A stretch of 64,000 nucleotides of DNA from Paenibacillus faecis (GCF_008084145.1 NZ_VSDO01000001.1:1440840-1504839); one strand, 5' to 3'; numbered from the stretch's first letter, positions 8,375-17,555 are shown. The notes: generated by a model from the letters alone, not told the origin. Numbers and translations are program-made.

Positions 8375-9246
8375 TATTCGGTCACCTCCTTACGCCGCAT
8401 GAAAATCAACAGCGGGATGGCGATGATCGTAACGGCCACGAACAGCAGGGTGTTAATCGCCGTACCGAGCCCCCAGCTTCCTTCCCCGAAGGAGCGCAGG
8501 ATGATCGTTCCGACGACCTGGGAGGCGTTGCCCGGGCCCCCGCCCGTTAAGACAAAGACTTCCGAAAAGACCTTGAGTCCCCCGATAAGGGTCAGCATCA
8601 GGTTAATATTGATCGCCGGCAGCAGAAGCGGCAGTGTGATGTTCGTGAATTTTTTCCAGGACCCCGCCCCGTCGATCGTCGCCGCTTCGTAGTATTCCTG
8701 GGAAATCGATTGAAGGCCTGCCAGGTAAATCGCCATTTGAAACCCGGCGTGCTGCCAGATCGAAATGATCGCGATCGTCCAGATGACGAGGGATGGATTG
8801 GTGAGCCAGGCCTGGCTTAAAGAGTCCAGCCCCATCGCTTCAAACATCCGATTGATCGTGCCCTCGGTACGCAGCATCGGCGTAAACACGATGCCGATCA
8901 CCAGAATGCTTAAGATCGACGGCGAATAAAAGATCGCCCGAAGCAGGTTTCTCGTTTTCAATTTCATGTTCAGGGCAACGGCCAGCGCGATGCCGATCAA
9001 ATTTTTGCCGACCACCGTCACGACGGCGAAGATCAGCGTATTTTTAAGCGCCAGCGTGAGCGTCTTGTCGCTGAAAATCTTGGTGAAATTGTCCCATCCG
9101 ATAAAATTGAGTGTCAGGCGGTCCAGGCGCCAGTCGGTAAAAGAGTAATAAAAGCCCGCAAACGCGGGGATGACGAAAAAGATCGAGTAAATCAGCAGAG
9201 CCGGCAAAACCAGATAATACGAGTACTGGTTCTTTAATGTTTTCAT
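8374..9246 (-). CDS. carbohydrate ABC transporter permease (MalF/CUT1 type), system 1
   Basis: The 290-residue product has six membrane segments. Its EAA loop is EYYEAATIDGAGSWKKFTNI, close to the CUT1 consensus, and it carries the LTGGGPGNAS stretch typical of MalF-like permeases. It pairs with the downstream permease to form the membrane channel of a sugar importer. A strong hairpin separates it from the upstream binding-protein gene, which may lower its expression relative to the binding protein. Confidence 0.93.
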   Translation of the reverse strand: MKTLKNQYSYYLVLPALLIYSIFFVIPAFAGFYYSFTDWRLDRLTLNFIGWDNFTKIFSDKTLTLALKNTLIFAVVTVVGKNLIGIALAVALNMKLKTRNLLRAIFYSPSILSILVIGIVFTPMLRTEGTINRMFEAMGLDSLSQAWLTNPSLVIWTIAIISIWQHAGFQMAIYLAGLQSISQEYYEAATIDGAGSWKKFTNITLPLLLPAININLMLTLIGGLKVFSEVFVLTGGGPGNASQVVGTIILRSFGEGSWGLGTAINTLLFVAVTIIAIPLLIFMRRKEVTE

Positions 9247-9270
9247 GTCTCACACCCCATTATAGCCTGG

Positions 9271-9302
9271 GGCGGCATAAAATCCGGGGACTTTATGCCG
9301 CC
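9271..9302 (-). other. intercistronic stem-loop after the binding-protein gene of system 1
   Basis: A perfect 11-bp stem (GGCGGCATAAA / TTTATGCCGCC) with a 10-base loop lies between the binding-protein stop and the permease start. No T tract follows on the transcribed strand. It is therefore more likely an RNA stabiliser or processing stop protecting the binding-protein message than a terminator (inference). Confidence 0.7.
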
Positions 9303-9315
9303 TGTATTCTGCCGC

Positions 9316-10641
9316 TCAGAAACCGGCGATTTCTTTATCTTTCATCAATTGGCTAAACTTCTCGTCCCAGGCCTTCAGCACGTCTTCGGGCGTCAGTCCG
9401 CCGGCGAACTGATCCTGAAGCAGGCGGTACAGTTCGCTGCGGTCCACCAGCATGTAAGCGTCCGTCGTCAACACCGTATTCTTCGGCGTAATGTATTTGT
9501 CTACGATCTCCTGCTTGTATTCCGGCAGCTCCGGTGTGGTGACATCGCTGAAATTCGATACATAGCCTTTGGCATCCACGATTTTTTGCGCTACTTCCTT
9601 GGTGGCGAGGAAGTTGAGGAACTCTTTGGCCTCTTTCAGATGCTTGGCTTTCTTCGGAATAAACAGCTGGCCGCCGAGCGGGCTCGCTCCCAGTTTCGCG
9701 CCTTCCACCGACGGAATAGGGAACACGCCGAGCTTCATGTTCGGATCCTGCTGGGCCACTCCTTCAATGAGCCAGTCGCCCATGAACATCATGGCCACTT
9801 CCTTGTTCAGGAATTTACCGACCGCCATATCATAGCTGTCGCTAAGGACGTCGGCGTTGGTATAACCCTTTTTGTACACATCGTACTGCTGCTGCAGGAA
9901 TGTTTTGAATTCCGGAATATCCGACCACTTTCTTTTATTGCTGTTCAGTTCGTCGAAGAAGGTCGGGTCGCTCTTGGCCACAAAATCGGCAAATGCGGCG
10001 GCCGGCCAAACGTTGGCGGCCCAGGCGTCTTTATATGGCATAAATACAGGCGTGACCCCGCTGGCTTTGATTTTTTCGCACACTTGCAGAAACTCTTCAA
10101 AGTTATTCGGAATGGACAGGCCGAGGTCTTCGAAAATTTGCTTATTGTACACGACACCCTGCATCCCGGTGTCCTGGCTGACATGGAAGCTGTAGATGTG
10201 ACCATACGCCGAAAGCACGTCCTTGTTCACGATTCTGCTTGCCCACGGCTCATTGTCGAGAATTTCGAAGTTACGCTCCAGGTTAAGGTCCGTGGTGGCG
10301 CTGGCCAGATTGTATTGGATAATGTCCGGCGTTTCCTCGACCGCCAATTTGGTTTGGAGCACCGTCGTTGTCTGCTCGGCAGGGATCAACTGCAGGTTGA
10401 CCTTGATGTTGCTCTTTTGTTCGAATTCATCAAGCAGGTCTTGCTGAATGAACGCGGAGTCCTGCGAGCTTTTGGAGATAGCCAGTTCGATCGTCACCTT
10501 TTCTCCGGCGCCTCCCCCGTTGCTTCCGCCGCCTTCCGCCGTGTTCCCCGCCTTGGAGCCTCCCGATCCGCAAGCCGCCAATGAGACCGACAACAGTCCC
10601 ACCAGCACGACCGTGCTCATTTTTTTCATCTGTTTGTTCAA
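9316..10641 (-). CDS. extracellular sugar-binding lipoprotein, ABC system 1
   Basis: The 441-residue protein has a lipoprotein signal peptide with lipobox LAAC (cysteine near residue 24), a Ser/Gly-rich linker, and a type 1 solute-binding fold (SBP_bac_1) with the common KLAVEETPDIIQY and GWLIEG-like stretches (here MMFMGDWLIEGVAQQD). It captures an oligosaccharide outside the membrane for the two downstream permeases. The frame starts at TTG (10639-10641) with a GGGGGG-type site 7 bases upstream; an ATG four codons later is also possible. A cre-like element overlaps the predicted transcription start, and a divergent YesM/YesN pair probably activates the operon. Confidence 0.93.
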   Translation of the reverse strand: MNKQMKKMSTVVLVGLLSVSLAACGSGGSKAGNTAEGGGSNGGGAGEKVTIELAISKSSQDSAFIQQDLLDEFEQKSNIKVNLQLIPAEQTTTVLQTKLAVEETPDIIQYNLASATTDLNLERNFEILDNEPWASRIVNKDVLSAYGHIYSFHVSQDTGMQGVVYNKQIFEDLGLSIPNNFEEFLQVCEKIKASGVTPVFMPYKDAWAANVWPAAAFADFVAKSDPTFFDELNSNKRKWSDIPEFKTFLQQQYDVYKKGYTNADVLSDSYDMAVGKFLNKEVAMMFMGDWLIEGVAQQDPNMKLGVFPIPSVEGAKLGASPLGGQLFIPKKAKHLKEAKEFLNFLATKEVAQKIVDAKGYVSNFSDVTTPELPEYKQEIVDKYITPKNTVLTTDAYMLVDRSELYRLLQDQFAGGLTPEDVLKAWDEKFSQLMKDKEIAGF

Positions 10642-10665
10642 GGTGAATCCCCCCGTCCGTAAATT

Positions 10666-10679
10666 TGAATCCGCTTACA
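10666..10679 (-). promoter_or_regulatory. cre-like operator (catabolite repression) of ABC system 1
   Basis: On the minus strand the site reads TGTAAGCGGATTCA, which matches the CcpA cre consensus TGWAANCGNTNWCA at all but one position. It sits at about +1 to +14 of the predicted transcript, a usual position for repression. Confidence 0.6.
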
Positions 10680-10685
10680 CGTTTG

Positions 10686-10691
10686 ATTATA
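10686..10691 (-). promoter_or_regulatory. -10 box of ABC system 1 promoter
   Basis: TATAAT on the minus strand, 45 bp upstream of the binding-protein start and just upstream of the cre-like site. The -35 region is poor, as expected for an activator-dependent promoter. Confidence 0.5.
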
Positions 10692-10701
10692 AATTTTGTC
10701 G

Positions 10702-10723
10702 AATCCCAGGTACATGTCTGGGA
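10702..10723. promoter_or_regulatory. inverted repeat in the divergent promoter region, possible operator
   Basis: TCCCAG, an 8-base spacer and CTGGGA form a dyad upstream of the -10 box of system 1, between the importer and the kinase gene. It could be a binding site for the YesN-type regulator, but AraC-type proteins usually bind direct repeats, so this is only a candidate. Confidence 0.3.
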
Positions 10724-10838
10724 ATGACAGTTGTTGTGTAAAATTCTGAACTTGAAACCGTTGTCATTTTGTCCGGAAGGATGTAAAGTTAGTAATCAAA
10801 AAACGAATCCAGCTTGCCGAAGGAGGAACATCGCAGCC

Positions 10839-12602
10839 GTGACTCAACCAACCGGATCGGGAAAATATCAAATCAGCCTGCAAGCCAAAGTGTTTTTGAT
10901 CTTTGTGATCCTTTTGCTTATCGTCCTGGGCGCCTTTACCGTCTTCGTCAATTGGGTTGTGGTCAAGCCGCTCAAGGATAGAACCGTCCACGAAAAGCTG
11001 GAGGCCGCGGCCAAAGTCAGCGATCAGATCGACTTCTATATCGAGAGCCAGAACCAGTTATCCCAGCGCATTCTATCCAGCAAGGACACGTTCTCCATCC
11101 TGGAACAAGGGTACCGGTCGGATTTGATTTACGACAGGTTCCATCAAAGACGAAGGCTGAAAGACATTATGTTTCAAGCGATCGGACCGAGTATGAACAT
11201 CAAGGATATGGCGATTTACGACAGGGACGGCAGCCTCTTCGTTTCCTATCTCGACGCCGGAAACTATCCTCCTTCTTTGCGGTCATTTCTGGACAAAAGC
11301 CGTTCTTCCGGCCGGTGGACAGGCAACGGCTTTATTTTAGCGCGCCAGGGGAATGCGATTTCGTTCATCCGGTCCATCAACAATCAAAACGGCAAAATCT
11401 TCGGGTATCTTTCCGTTCAATTGGATCAGGCTTATTTCCGATCCCTCACGGAAGGGGTTGCGACAGGAGAAATCTATGTCCTTGACGAACAGGGCGATTC
11501 CATCTCGGGGTCTATTCCGGCGGCCGATAAATCCGTATTCCACAAGCCGTCAGCCGGAAACGGCGTATACGCCGACAAGCATCAAAACTACGTCGCTTAT
11601 TCCCGTTCCGACAGCACCGGATGGACCACTTATCTGGTTACCCCAAAACAGTCCGTGCTCGGTCCCGTCGACTCGGTGAAATATATTTCCATTCTGCTGA
11701 TCACTTCATTGATGCTGTTTTCCTTTGTCTATATCTACTTGTCCACAAGAAATATACTTTTGCCGATCCGTAAGCTTCGCAGTCAAATCTGGCGGATCAA
11801 TTACAGCAACATGAACGTGAAGATGGACAACCGTCCGCAAAATAATGAGCTGGTTCTGCTGAACGAGGCGTTCCAGGATATGATGGAACGGCTGCAACAG
11901 TCGATCGAACGGGAGAAAGTGGCGCTCCATGAGGAGGTTAAAGCGCGAAACTCGGCGCTGCAGGCGCAGATCGCCCCGCACTTTATTCACAATGTGCTCT
12001 ATTTGATCAGCATCGCGGCCCAGGAGGGAAAGAACGGCGTCGTATCCGAGATGTGCAAACATCTCTCCGACTGCTTGCGTTACATCGTTTCATCGCCTTA
12101 TGCCCACGTCACCTTGGCCGACGAACTGGAACACACGAAGCACTACCTCTCACTCGTTCAGCAAAATTACGAGGAAGACCTGGAGTGGGAGATCGAAACC
12201 GACGAATTTTCCCGGCAAATCCAGCTTCCGCGGCTGGTTATCCAACCTTTTGTGGAAAACTGCGTCGAGCACGCGTTTGCCAATACGGATCCGCCTTGGC
12301 GGATTAAAATTACGGTGAAGCAGTTCAACGGGCTGTGGGCCGTAGAAATCAAGGATAACGGAAGCGGATTTCCCCCGGATAAAATCCGGGAGATTCTGCA
12401 CAACCTGCGAACCTCCGACGCGGACGAACCGGAGAGCCGCAACCAAACGGCCGCCATCGGAAATATGGGGATCGTGAACAGTGTAAACCGGTTGAAGCTG
12501 ATGTATAAGAACCGCCTGTTCTTTAACATCTTCAACCATTCCGGCGGAGAGCAAGGGGCGACGGTCCAAATCATCGGTTCGCTGGCGAAAGACTTTTATT
12601 AA
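10839..12602 (+). CDS. YesM-type sensor histidine kinase, pair 1
   Basis: The 587-residue protein begins with a membrane segment (about 18-38), followed by an extracellular sensing region of about 240 residues, a second membrane segment (about 285-305), HAMP, the His_kinase phosphorylation motif QAQIAPHFIHNVLYLIS and a HATPase domain with the N-box QPFVENCVEHAF and the G-box DNGSGFPPDKI. This is the YesM layout (LytS/HisKA_7-like), which senses extracellular sugars and phosphorylates a YesN partner. The frame is open from 10731, but the GTG at 10839 is preferred because AGGAGG stands 12 bases upstream and no site serves the earlier TTG. It forms an operon with the response regulator 22 bp downstream. 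Confidence 0.92.
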   Translation: MTQPTGSGKYQISLQAKVFLIFVILLLIVLGAFTVFVNWVVVKPLKDRTVHEKLEAAAKVSDQIDFYIESQNQLSQRILSSKDTFSILEQGYRSDLIYDRFHQRRRLKDIMFQAIGPSMNIKDMAIYDRDGSLFVSYLDAGNYPPSLRSFLDKSRSSGRWTGNGFILARQGNAISFIRSINNQNGKIFGYLSVQLDQAYFRSLTEGVATGEIYVLDEQGDSISGSIPAADKSVFHKPSAGNGVYADKHQNYVAYSRSDSTGWTTYLVTPKQSVLGPVDSVKYISILLITSLMLFSFVYIYLSTRNILLPIRKLRSQIWRINYSNMNVKMDNRPQNNELVLLNEAFQDMMERLQQSIEREKVALHEEVKARNSALQAQIAPHFIHNVLYLISIAAQEGKNGVVSEMCKHLSDCLRYIVSSPYAHVTLADELEHTKHYLSLVQQNYEEDLEWEIETDEFSRQIQLPRLVIQPFVENCVEHAFANTDPPWRIKITVKQFNGLWAVEIKDNGSGFPPDKIREILHNLRTSDADEPESRNQTAAIGNMGIVNSVNRLKLMYKNRLFFNIFNHSGGEQGATVQIIGSLAKDFY

Positions 12603-12624
12603 ACACCCAAGGAGGACGAATCGT

Positions 12625-14154
12625 ATGTATGATGCGCTGATCGTGGAAGACAGCAAACCGATTCTGCGGAACATCCAGAACCTGCTCGGCTCCCTGGAGC
12701 TGCCCGTCAGGGTCGCCGCCACCGCGGCGAACGGGGAAGAAGCGCTGGAATACCTAAGGCTGCAGCCGATACAGATTCTGCTGACCGATATCCGGATGCC
12801 GAAAATGGACGGGTTGACGCTGATTGAAGAAGCCAAGCGCATCAACCCGCTTCTGAAAGTGGTCCTGATCAGCGGATACAGCGATTTCGAATATACCCGA
12901 AAAGCGCTAAACCTGCAGGTATTCGACTATTTGCTCAAACCGGTCGAACGCCGGCAGCTGAAAGAAGTAATCGAACGCGTGCTTGAACAGCTCGGCACCC
13001 AAAACGATCGAGATGTCCAAATGTTAAAAGAAATCGCCGGCCCCGGCGATCAAGCGGAAGCTCAACTGGTAGAACCGCTACGCCATTACGGCAGGCTCGT
13101 GCTGGTCATAAGCAGGCAGCCTTTTACCGCCTGGACGGAAAAGTGGCGGCGGGACGAGCTTCAGGCCCGTTTACAAGACCTGTTCCAGCCGTATGCCTGC
13201 CAGGTTTTTCCCACCCGCGGACCGGAGCAGTTTTTAGCCTTGGTGCAGGCAACGGCCCAGGAAAGGTATTCTTCGCTCTATGAGTTACTTGAATCCGCAC
13301 GCCGTCAATTGGTTGACCGGGGGATCTCGTCTTCGATTGGAGGGCAGCGGGAGCCGACCGAGCCGGGACGGCTGGCCGAGTTATATTACCGGATCGCGGA
13401 CCTCCTGAAAGAACAGCAGCGCACCGGGCGAGGCGTCGCGATCGACACCGGAGCCCCCCTGTCCCGGTTGCGGGCAGGAGACGAACGGCTGCCCCCCGCG
13501 CTCTCGGTCGGATTTACGGAGCTGATCCGCGGCCGCCGGAAGGAGCAGTTCCGACTCAGGCTCGTCGAGCAGCTTGCCAAGTGGGAACGCGACGGCGTTC
13601 ATCTGGTGGAACTGGAGCGATTTGTCGGGCTCCTCGTCGACACGTTCTCCCTCTTGTCGGCGGAACAGGATCCCGAGGCCCGGCTGGATCTCGAGGCGGC
13701 CGCGAAGCAGCTGTTTGAAGCGGAAAGTTATCGCGGATTTGCGGAAGGGCTGATCGAATGGAGCGGACGCTGCTTTGACAAGCTGTTGGCCCATCACCGA
13801 AAAAGCGGACAGGATTTGTTTCGGCAGGTGGACGAATTCGTGCGGATGAATATGTATTCCCAGCTCTCGATCAACGACGTGGCGTTAAAATTTCACGTCA
13901 GTCCCTCGTATATCAGCCGGATCATTAAGAGATTCACGCGGAGCACTTTCGTGCAATACTATACCGGGCTGAAAATCAAAGAAGCCTGCCATCTCATGGA
14001 AAACAGGCCGGATATGAAGGTCAAAGAGCTGTCGGACGCGCTGTCCTTCAGCGACCAGCATTATTTTTCCAAAGTGTTTAAGGAATATACGGGGTGCAGT
14101 CCTACGGAGTACAAAGAAAAACGGCTTGGGGGGCAGCCCGCCTCCCGGGACTAG
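12625..14154 (+). CDS. YesN-type response regulator with AraC DNA-binding domain, pair 1
   Basis: The 509-residue protein has an N-terminal receiver domain (acidic pocket ED at 8-9, phospho-acceptor Asp55 in LLTDIRMPKMDG, Lys in LLKPVE), a middle linker region of about 260 residues, and a C-terminal AraC-type double helix-turn-helix (NDVALKFHVSPSYISRIIKR ... FSDQHYFSKVFKEYTGCSP). It probably activates the divergent sugar importer when phosphorylated by the adjacent kinase. AAGGAGG lies 7 bases before the ATG. An R1 repeat follows 75 bp after the stop. Confidence 0.93.
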   Translation: MYDALIVEDSKPILRNIQNLLGSLELPVRVAATAANGEEALEYLRLQPIQILLTDIRMPKMDGLTLIEEAKRINPLLKVVLISGYSDFEYTRKALNLQVFDYLLKPVERRQLKEVIERVLEQLGTQNDRDVQMLKEIAGPGDQAEAQLVEPLRHYGRLVLVISRQPFTAWTEKWRRDELQARLQDLFQPYACQVFPTRGPEQFLALVQATAQERYSSLYELLESARRQLVDRGISSSIGGQREPTEPGRLAELYYRIADLLKEQQRTGRGVAIDTGAPLSRLRAGDERLPPALSVGFTELIRGRRKEQFRLRLVEQLAKWERDGVHLVELERFVGLLVDTFSLLSAEQDPEARLDLEAAAKQLFEAESYRGFAEGLIEWSGRCFDKLLAHHRKSGQDLFRQVDEFVRMNMYSQLSINDVALKFHVSPSYISRIIKRFTRSTFVQYYTGLKIKEACHLMENRPDMKVKELSDALSFSDQHYFSKVFKEYTGCSPTEYKEKRLGGQPASRD

Positions 14155-14489
14155 TACCCTTCAGCCGTTGTAGGAGGCGAAAAATCGTATTTAACCCACG
14201 GAGATCAAGGGGACTACGCATTTTCTGCCCCCTCCAACTCCAAATAGATGCAAATCTGCAGGTATTTTAGGCCGGTCCCTGAGGGGATTTGAAAAAAGAT
14301 GCAAATCTGCAGGCATTTCCGGCGATTTTAGGGAAACGAGCCGATTCCGTCGCAAATTCCTGCAGATTTGCAGGAATTTTGAAATCTTTGCTCCAAACAG
14401 AAAAAAAACATGCACATATGCAGGAATTCTGTTATCAAGGTTATTTGATGGGGTACTGGTCCCCTTCAGCCGGTGATGGAGGAAAAGTC
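14152..14489 (+). repeat. diverged direct repeats (about 36 bp) flanking R1 copy A
   Basis: The segments 14152-14188 and 14454-14489 are about 80 percent alike (shared core CCCTTCAGCCG, then GGAGG and AAAA) and bracket the R1 element. The left one overlaps the last codon of the response regulator. They could be a target duplication or remnants of a longer tandem unit. Confidence 0.5.
14229..14457 (+). repeat. R1 dispersed repeat, copy A (four TGCA-type dyads)
   Basis: The element carries four quasi-palindromes of the type TGCA-N4-TGCA, centred at 14254.5, 14305.5, 14366.5 and 14416.5 (spacing 51-61-50). The third extends to a perfect 9-bp stem (ATTCCTGCA / TGCAGGAAT) with a 4-base loop. Copies B and C have the same order and nearly the same spacing. 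No coding frame fits. It lies downstream of the pair 1 response regulator in the same orientation. Confidence 0.85.
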
Positions 14490-14551
14490 TCGGGCGTAGC
14501 GATATGCATTTATGCATCTGACACCCCGCAAATTCCCTGCCCGCCCGCGGC

Positions 14552-14627
14552 CATAGCGGCCTTTTGGGCCGTTATATTGGCCTGATTCGGCTCCTTGAAG
14601 AGAATAGCGGCCAACAAAGGCCCTGGC
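14552..14627 (+). repeat. R3 repeat, half element (first two dyads)
   Basis: Two dyads of the R3 type (ATAGCGGCC, 5 bases, GGCC...) are centred at 14564 and 14615, a 51-bp spacing identical to the first pair of the full R3 copy just downstream. Confidence 0.75.
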
Positions 14628-14684
14628 ATTGCATTAATCCTGCCCTGGTGTCACCAATCCGCAATCTCCCTTGCCGCCCATTAT

Positions 14685-14883
14685 AATAGCGGCCTTTTGG
14701 GCCGTTATTCCGGCCCGTTTCAGCTTTTTGGGGAAAATAGCGGTCAATAAGGGCCTTATTTCTCGGATTCGAGTCCAAAAATCAGCTTTGGGCCCGCTTT
14801 TTCCCAAAATAAGACCTTAAAAAGCCGCTATTTCACACTGCCAAGCCAAATTCGACAAAATTGCGGCGCAAAAGGCCCTTATC
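14685..14883 (+). repeat. R3 dispersed repeat, full copy 1 (four dyads)
   Basis: Four 25-bp quasi-palindromes, each beginning or ending in AATA/TATT with GC-rich arms (for example AATAGCGGCC, 5 bases, GGCCGTTATT), are centred at 14697, 14748, 14820 and 14871, spacing 51-72-51. The third is inverted relative to the others. The full copy at 56.8-57.0 kb has exactly the same spacing. The whole gap 14155-15253 holds no gene; it is made of R1 and R3 sequences. Confidence 0.85.
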
Positions 14884-14942
14884 CACCCGTCCGGCTTCAA
14901 AGGGAGGCTGCTTCCAACCGTTCCCCCCCTCGGGTTAATGCA

Positions 14943-15086
14943 ACGCTAGTGCAGCAAAGACCCTATTTTCTTGTTGCGGGCCAAATTCAAGTTTCGGCCC
15001 GCTTTTTCCTGAAATAAGACCTCAAAAAGCCGCTATTTCACACCGCCGCCAAATTCGACAAAATCATGCCGCAAGAGGCCTTTACT
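14943..15086 (+). repeat. R3 repeat, decayed copy
   Basis: Sequences aligning with dyads 2 to 4 of R3 are present (clear third dyad AATAAGACCT...GCCGCTATT at 15013-15037, and the shared GCCAAATTCGACAAAAT stretch), but small indels have shifted the spacing by a few bases. Confidence 0.6.
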
Positions 15087-15181
15087 TGCCTCCCGGGGTC
15101 TGTCGAGGGGCCCCTCTTTCAAAGGGCAGCGGGCTCCGCCTAAAGAAACAGCAAATACCATGGGTTTAGTTTCCTTGCATA

Positions 15182-15237
15182 GGGTGCAGGGTAAAAAGTT
15201 AAGTAATAACAGCAGAGGAATATACCATGCTGCACCC
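15182..15237 (+). other. long-range inverted repeat in the lemA leader
   Basis: GGGTGCAG at 15182-15189 is complementary to CTGCACCC at 15230-15237, with the right arm ending three bases before the ribosome site AAGGAGG. If both arms are on the transcript the hairpin could affect translation of the LemA gene; this is a weak inference. Confidence 0.3.
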
Positions 15238-15253
15238 ATCAAGGAGGTCACCC

Positions 15254-15898
15254 ATGAATTTTCTTAAAGGTAAAGGCTGCTTGATCCCGTTGATCGCCGT
15301 CGTCGCGATCGTTGTGATCCTAATCGCTTTATTCGCCGGCAATTATAATAAATTCGTCGCGGCCGACGAGAATGTGAACCGGGAATGGAGCAAGATCGAC
15401 GTCCAGTTGCAGCGGAGATACGATCTTATCCCCAACCTGGTCAATACGGTCAAAGGCTATGCCGCCCATGAAAAGGAAGTCATCCAGGCGGTCGCCGACG
15501 CCCGGGCCGCTCTTGGAGGCGCCCGAACGCCGGATGAACTGGCCCAGGCGAACCAGCAGCTGTCTGGGGCGCTGAGCCGCCTGCTGGTCGTGGTCGAAAA
15601 CTACCCGACCCTAAAGGCGGATGCGCAGTTCCAACAGCTCATGGATGAGCTGGCCGGAACGGAAAACCGCATCGCGGTGGCCCGGAACGACTACAACGCC
15701 GCGGTCGCCAGCTACAACAATATGCGAAGAAGGTTTCCGGGCAACCTTCTGGCCGGACTGATGGGCTTTGACATGCGGGAATATTTTGAAACGACGCCGG
15801 AATCCCGGACCACTCCGGAGGTCGATTTCGGAACGGATACCCCTACCTCCTCCCTGCCCTTCCGTAAATACGCGGCGATCCCGGGTGAGGGAGCATGA
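15254..15898 (+). CDS. lemA: LemA family protein
   Basis: The 214-residue protein has one N-terminal membrane segment (about 9-30) and a helical-bundle LemA domain with the family stretch [23 protein letters not shown] and a conserved end [18 protein letters not shown]. LemA proteins are membrane-anchored with the bulk outside the cytoplasm; their biochemical role is unsettled. The start is the ATG at 15254, seven bases after AAGGAGG, not the earlier in-frame ATG. It overlaps the TPM-domain gene in an ATGA junction; lemA-TPM pairs are a recurrent arrangement in bacteria and suggest joint envelope function. Confidence 0.93.
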   Translation: MNFLKGKGCLIPLIAVVAIVVILIALFAGNYNKFVAADENVNREWSKIDVQLQRRYDLIPNLVNTVKGYAAHEKEVIQAVADARAALGGARTPDELAQANQQLSGALSRLLVVVENYPTLKADAQFQQLMDELAGTENRIAVARNDYNAAVASYNNMRRRFPGNLLAGLMGFDMREYFETTPESRTTPEVDFGTDTPTSSLPFRKYAAIPGEGA

Positions 15899-16746
15899 GA
15901 CGCTCCACGGGGCGGCCCCGGATTAAACCGCGGTTTGCGCTGAACATTCTGGCCTGTATCGTTACGCTCTGCGCAAGTTTGCTTTGGGGACCGGGCGCTC
16001 CGGCGTCCGCCGCAGGCCCGGACATTCCCGAACCGCGCGGGGACATTTACATCCAGGATTTCGAGGGCCTGCTTGCCGAGCAGCAGGTGCGGGAATTGAA
16101 CGCGCTGGGCCGGGCGCTGGAGGACCGGACCGGGGCGCAAATCGCCGTGCTGACGGTTCCCAGCCTGAACGGATACACCGTGGAGGAATACGCGCTTCAG
16201 GCCTTCCGCAAATATGGGCTCGGCAGCAAGGAACAGAATAACGGGGTTCTGCTGCTTCTGTCCATGGGCGGCGGAGAGCCGGGAAACCGCCCGCTCCGCA
16301 TCGAAGTCGGTTACGGACTGGAAGGCGCCCTTCCCGACGGTAAGGTCGGGCGGATTCTCGATCAGGTAACGATCCCCTATTTGAGAGAGAACCAACCCGG
16401 AACCGCCATTATCGAAACCTATAAAACGCTGTACAACGAAGTAGCCCGGGAGTATGGCGTGGAGGACGAACTGGCGCCGCAGGAGGTTGCCGTCCCGCAA
16501 TCCTCGGCCGGGGAGAACGGCGGCGGACGCTTCTCCGCCGGATGGCTGCTGCTGATCGTCGCTTTTCTCGCGGTGGATTTTATCTTCTTCCGCGGAATGA
16601 TGACGATGCTGCTGCTTTCGATGCTGGGCCGCGGCGGCGGACGAGGCGGCGGCGGTTACGGTGGAGGCGGCGGCTTCGGAGGCGGGGGCTTCCGGGGCGG
16701 CGGCGGAGGCACTTCGGGCGGTGGCGGAGCCAGCCGGAGATTTTAG
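15895..16746 (+). CDS. TPM domain protein (YgcG family) with Gly-rich tail
   Basis: The 283-residue product has a signal-like hydrophobic N-terminus (about 15-40), a TPM_phosphatase domain (about 50-180; [49 protein letters not shown]), one or two membrane segments (about 215-245) and a C-terminal tail composed largely of glycine runs ending in [10 protein letters not shown], which is usual for the family. TPM domains are found in LemA-linked proteins and in photosystem repair factors; phosphatase activity is reported for some plant members only. It is translationally coupled to lemA. Confidence 0.9.
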   Translation: MRRSTGRPRIKPRFALNILACIVTLCASLLWGPGAPASAAGPDIPEPRGDIYIQDFEGLLAEQQVRELNALGRALEDRTGAQIAVLTVPSLNGYTVEEYALQAFRKYGLGSKEQNNGVLLLLSMGGGEPGNRPLRIEVGYGLEGALPDGKVGRILDQVTIPYLRENQPGTAIIETYKTLYNEVAREYGVEDELAPQEVAVPQSSAGENGGGRFSAGWLLLIVAFLAVDFIFFRGMMTMLLLSMLGRGGGRGGGGYGGGGGFGGGGFRGGGGGTSGGGGASRRF

Positions 16747-16763
16747 AGTCCCTCCTCTTCCGG

Positions 16764-16769
16764 TATAAT
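16764..16769 (+). promoter_or_regulatory. -10 box upstream of the HAD hydrolase
   Basis: TATAAT lies 45 bp upstream of the start codon of the HAD gene and after the stop of the TPM gene. The -35 is not convincing. Confidence 0.4.
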
Positions 16770-16814
16770 ATCTTTGGGTAAGAAACCGACGAAGGGGAGA
16801 GAAAACAAAAATCC

Positions 16815-17555
16815 ATGACACAAAGCGAAAACACAAACCGTCCGCAGTCCAGAGCCGTCTTCTTCGATGTTGACGATACGCTGTACGATCATTTGATTCC
16901 TTTTCGCCAGGCCCTCGAGGAGGTCCTGGCTACCTCCGCTGAATTTCCCTATCCCGAGGCCTACCATCGCATGCGCTTTTATAGCGATAAGCTGTCGGCG
17001 GAAGCCGGAGGCACCCCGACGCATGGGCGTGCCCTCGAGGAAATGCGCACGCAGCGGTTTGTCCTCGCGCTGCGCGAGTTTGGCCTGGAACTGTCCGACA
17101 CCCAGGCGGCCCAAGTGCAAGCGGCCTACTTGCGCAGGCAGTTCGACATCACGCTGTTTGAAGGCGCCCGCGGCTTAATCGCCGGCTTGATGGAGCAAGG
17201 CCTCACGGTGGGGATTATCACCAACGGACCGCCGGAGCATCAAATGAAAAAGATCACGGCCCTGGGACTCCGTGATCTCATCCCGCCGGAGCGGGTCTTT
17301 ATTTCAGGCGCCGTCGGCATCACCAAACCGGACCGCCGGCTGTTCGACCATGTGGCGGACAAGCTGGGCCTGTCCCCTGCAAACTGCACTTACATCGGCG
17401 ACTCCTGGCGAAACGATATCGTCGGGGCGCTGGATGCCGGATGGAAGGTCCTTTGGTTTAACCATCGCGGCGCCGAACCGGAATCCGCCCATCCTATGCC
17501 GTCTCAGGTCACGAATTACGCGGAAATCGAACGGGAACTGCTCCGATCCCTTTGA
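16815..17555 (+). CDS. HAD-superfamily hydrolase (YjjG/pyrimidine 5'-nucleotidase-like)
   Basis: The 246-residue protein has the HAD motifs in order: motif I FFDVDDTLYDH (nucleophile and general acid Asp), motif II VGIITNGP (Thr/Asn type), motif III Lys in GITKPDRRLF and motif IV YIGDSWRNDIVGALDAG. The helical cap between motif I and II places it in HAD subfamily I, close to YjjG/YfnB-type phosphatases that act on nucleotides or sugar phosphates. The exact substrate cannot be read. GGGGAG stands about 15 bases before the ATG, a long spacing. It converges on the zinc-ribbon gene. Confidence 0.85.
   Translation: MTQSENTNRPQSRAVFFDVDDTLYDHLIPFRQALEEVLATSAEFPYPEAYHRMRFYSDKLSAEAGGTPTHGRALEEMRTQRFVLALREFGLELSDTQAAQVQAAYLRRQFDITLFEGARGLIAGLMEQGLTVGIITNGPPEHQMKKITALGLRDLIPPERVFISGAVGITKPDRRLFDHVADKLGLSPANCTYIGDSWRNDIVGALDAGWKVLWFNHRGAEPESAHPMPSQVTNYAEIERELLRSL

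Noticed and set aside
9295..10584. A 429-codon plus-strand frame antisense to the system 1 binding protein
   Set aside because: It mirrors a clear lipoprotein gene, has no ribosome site and no recognisable domain.
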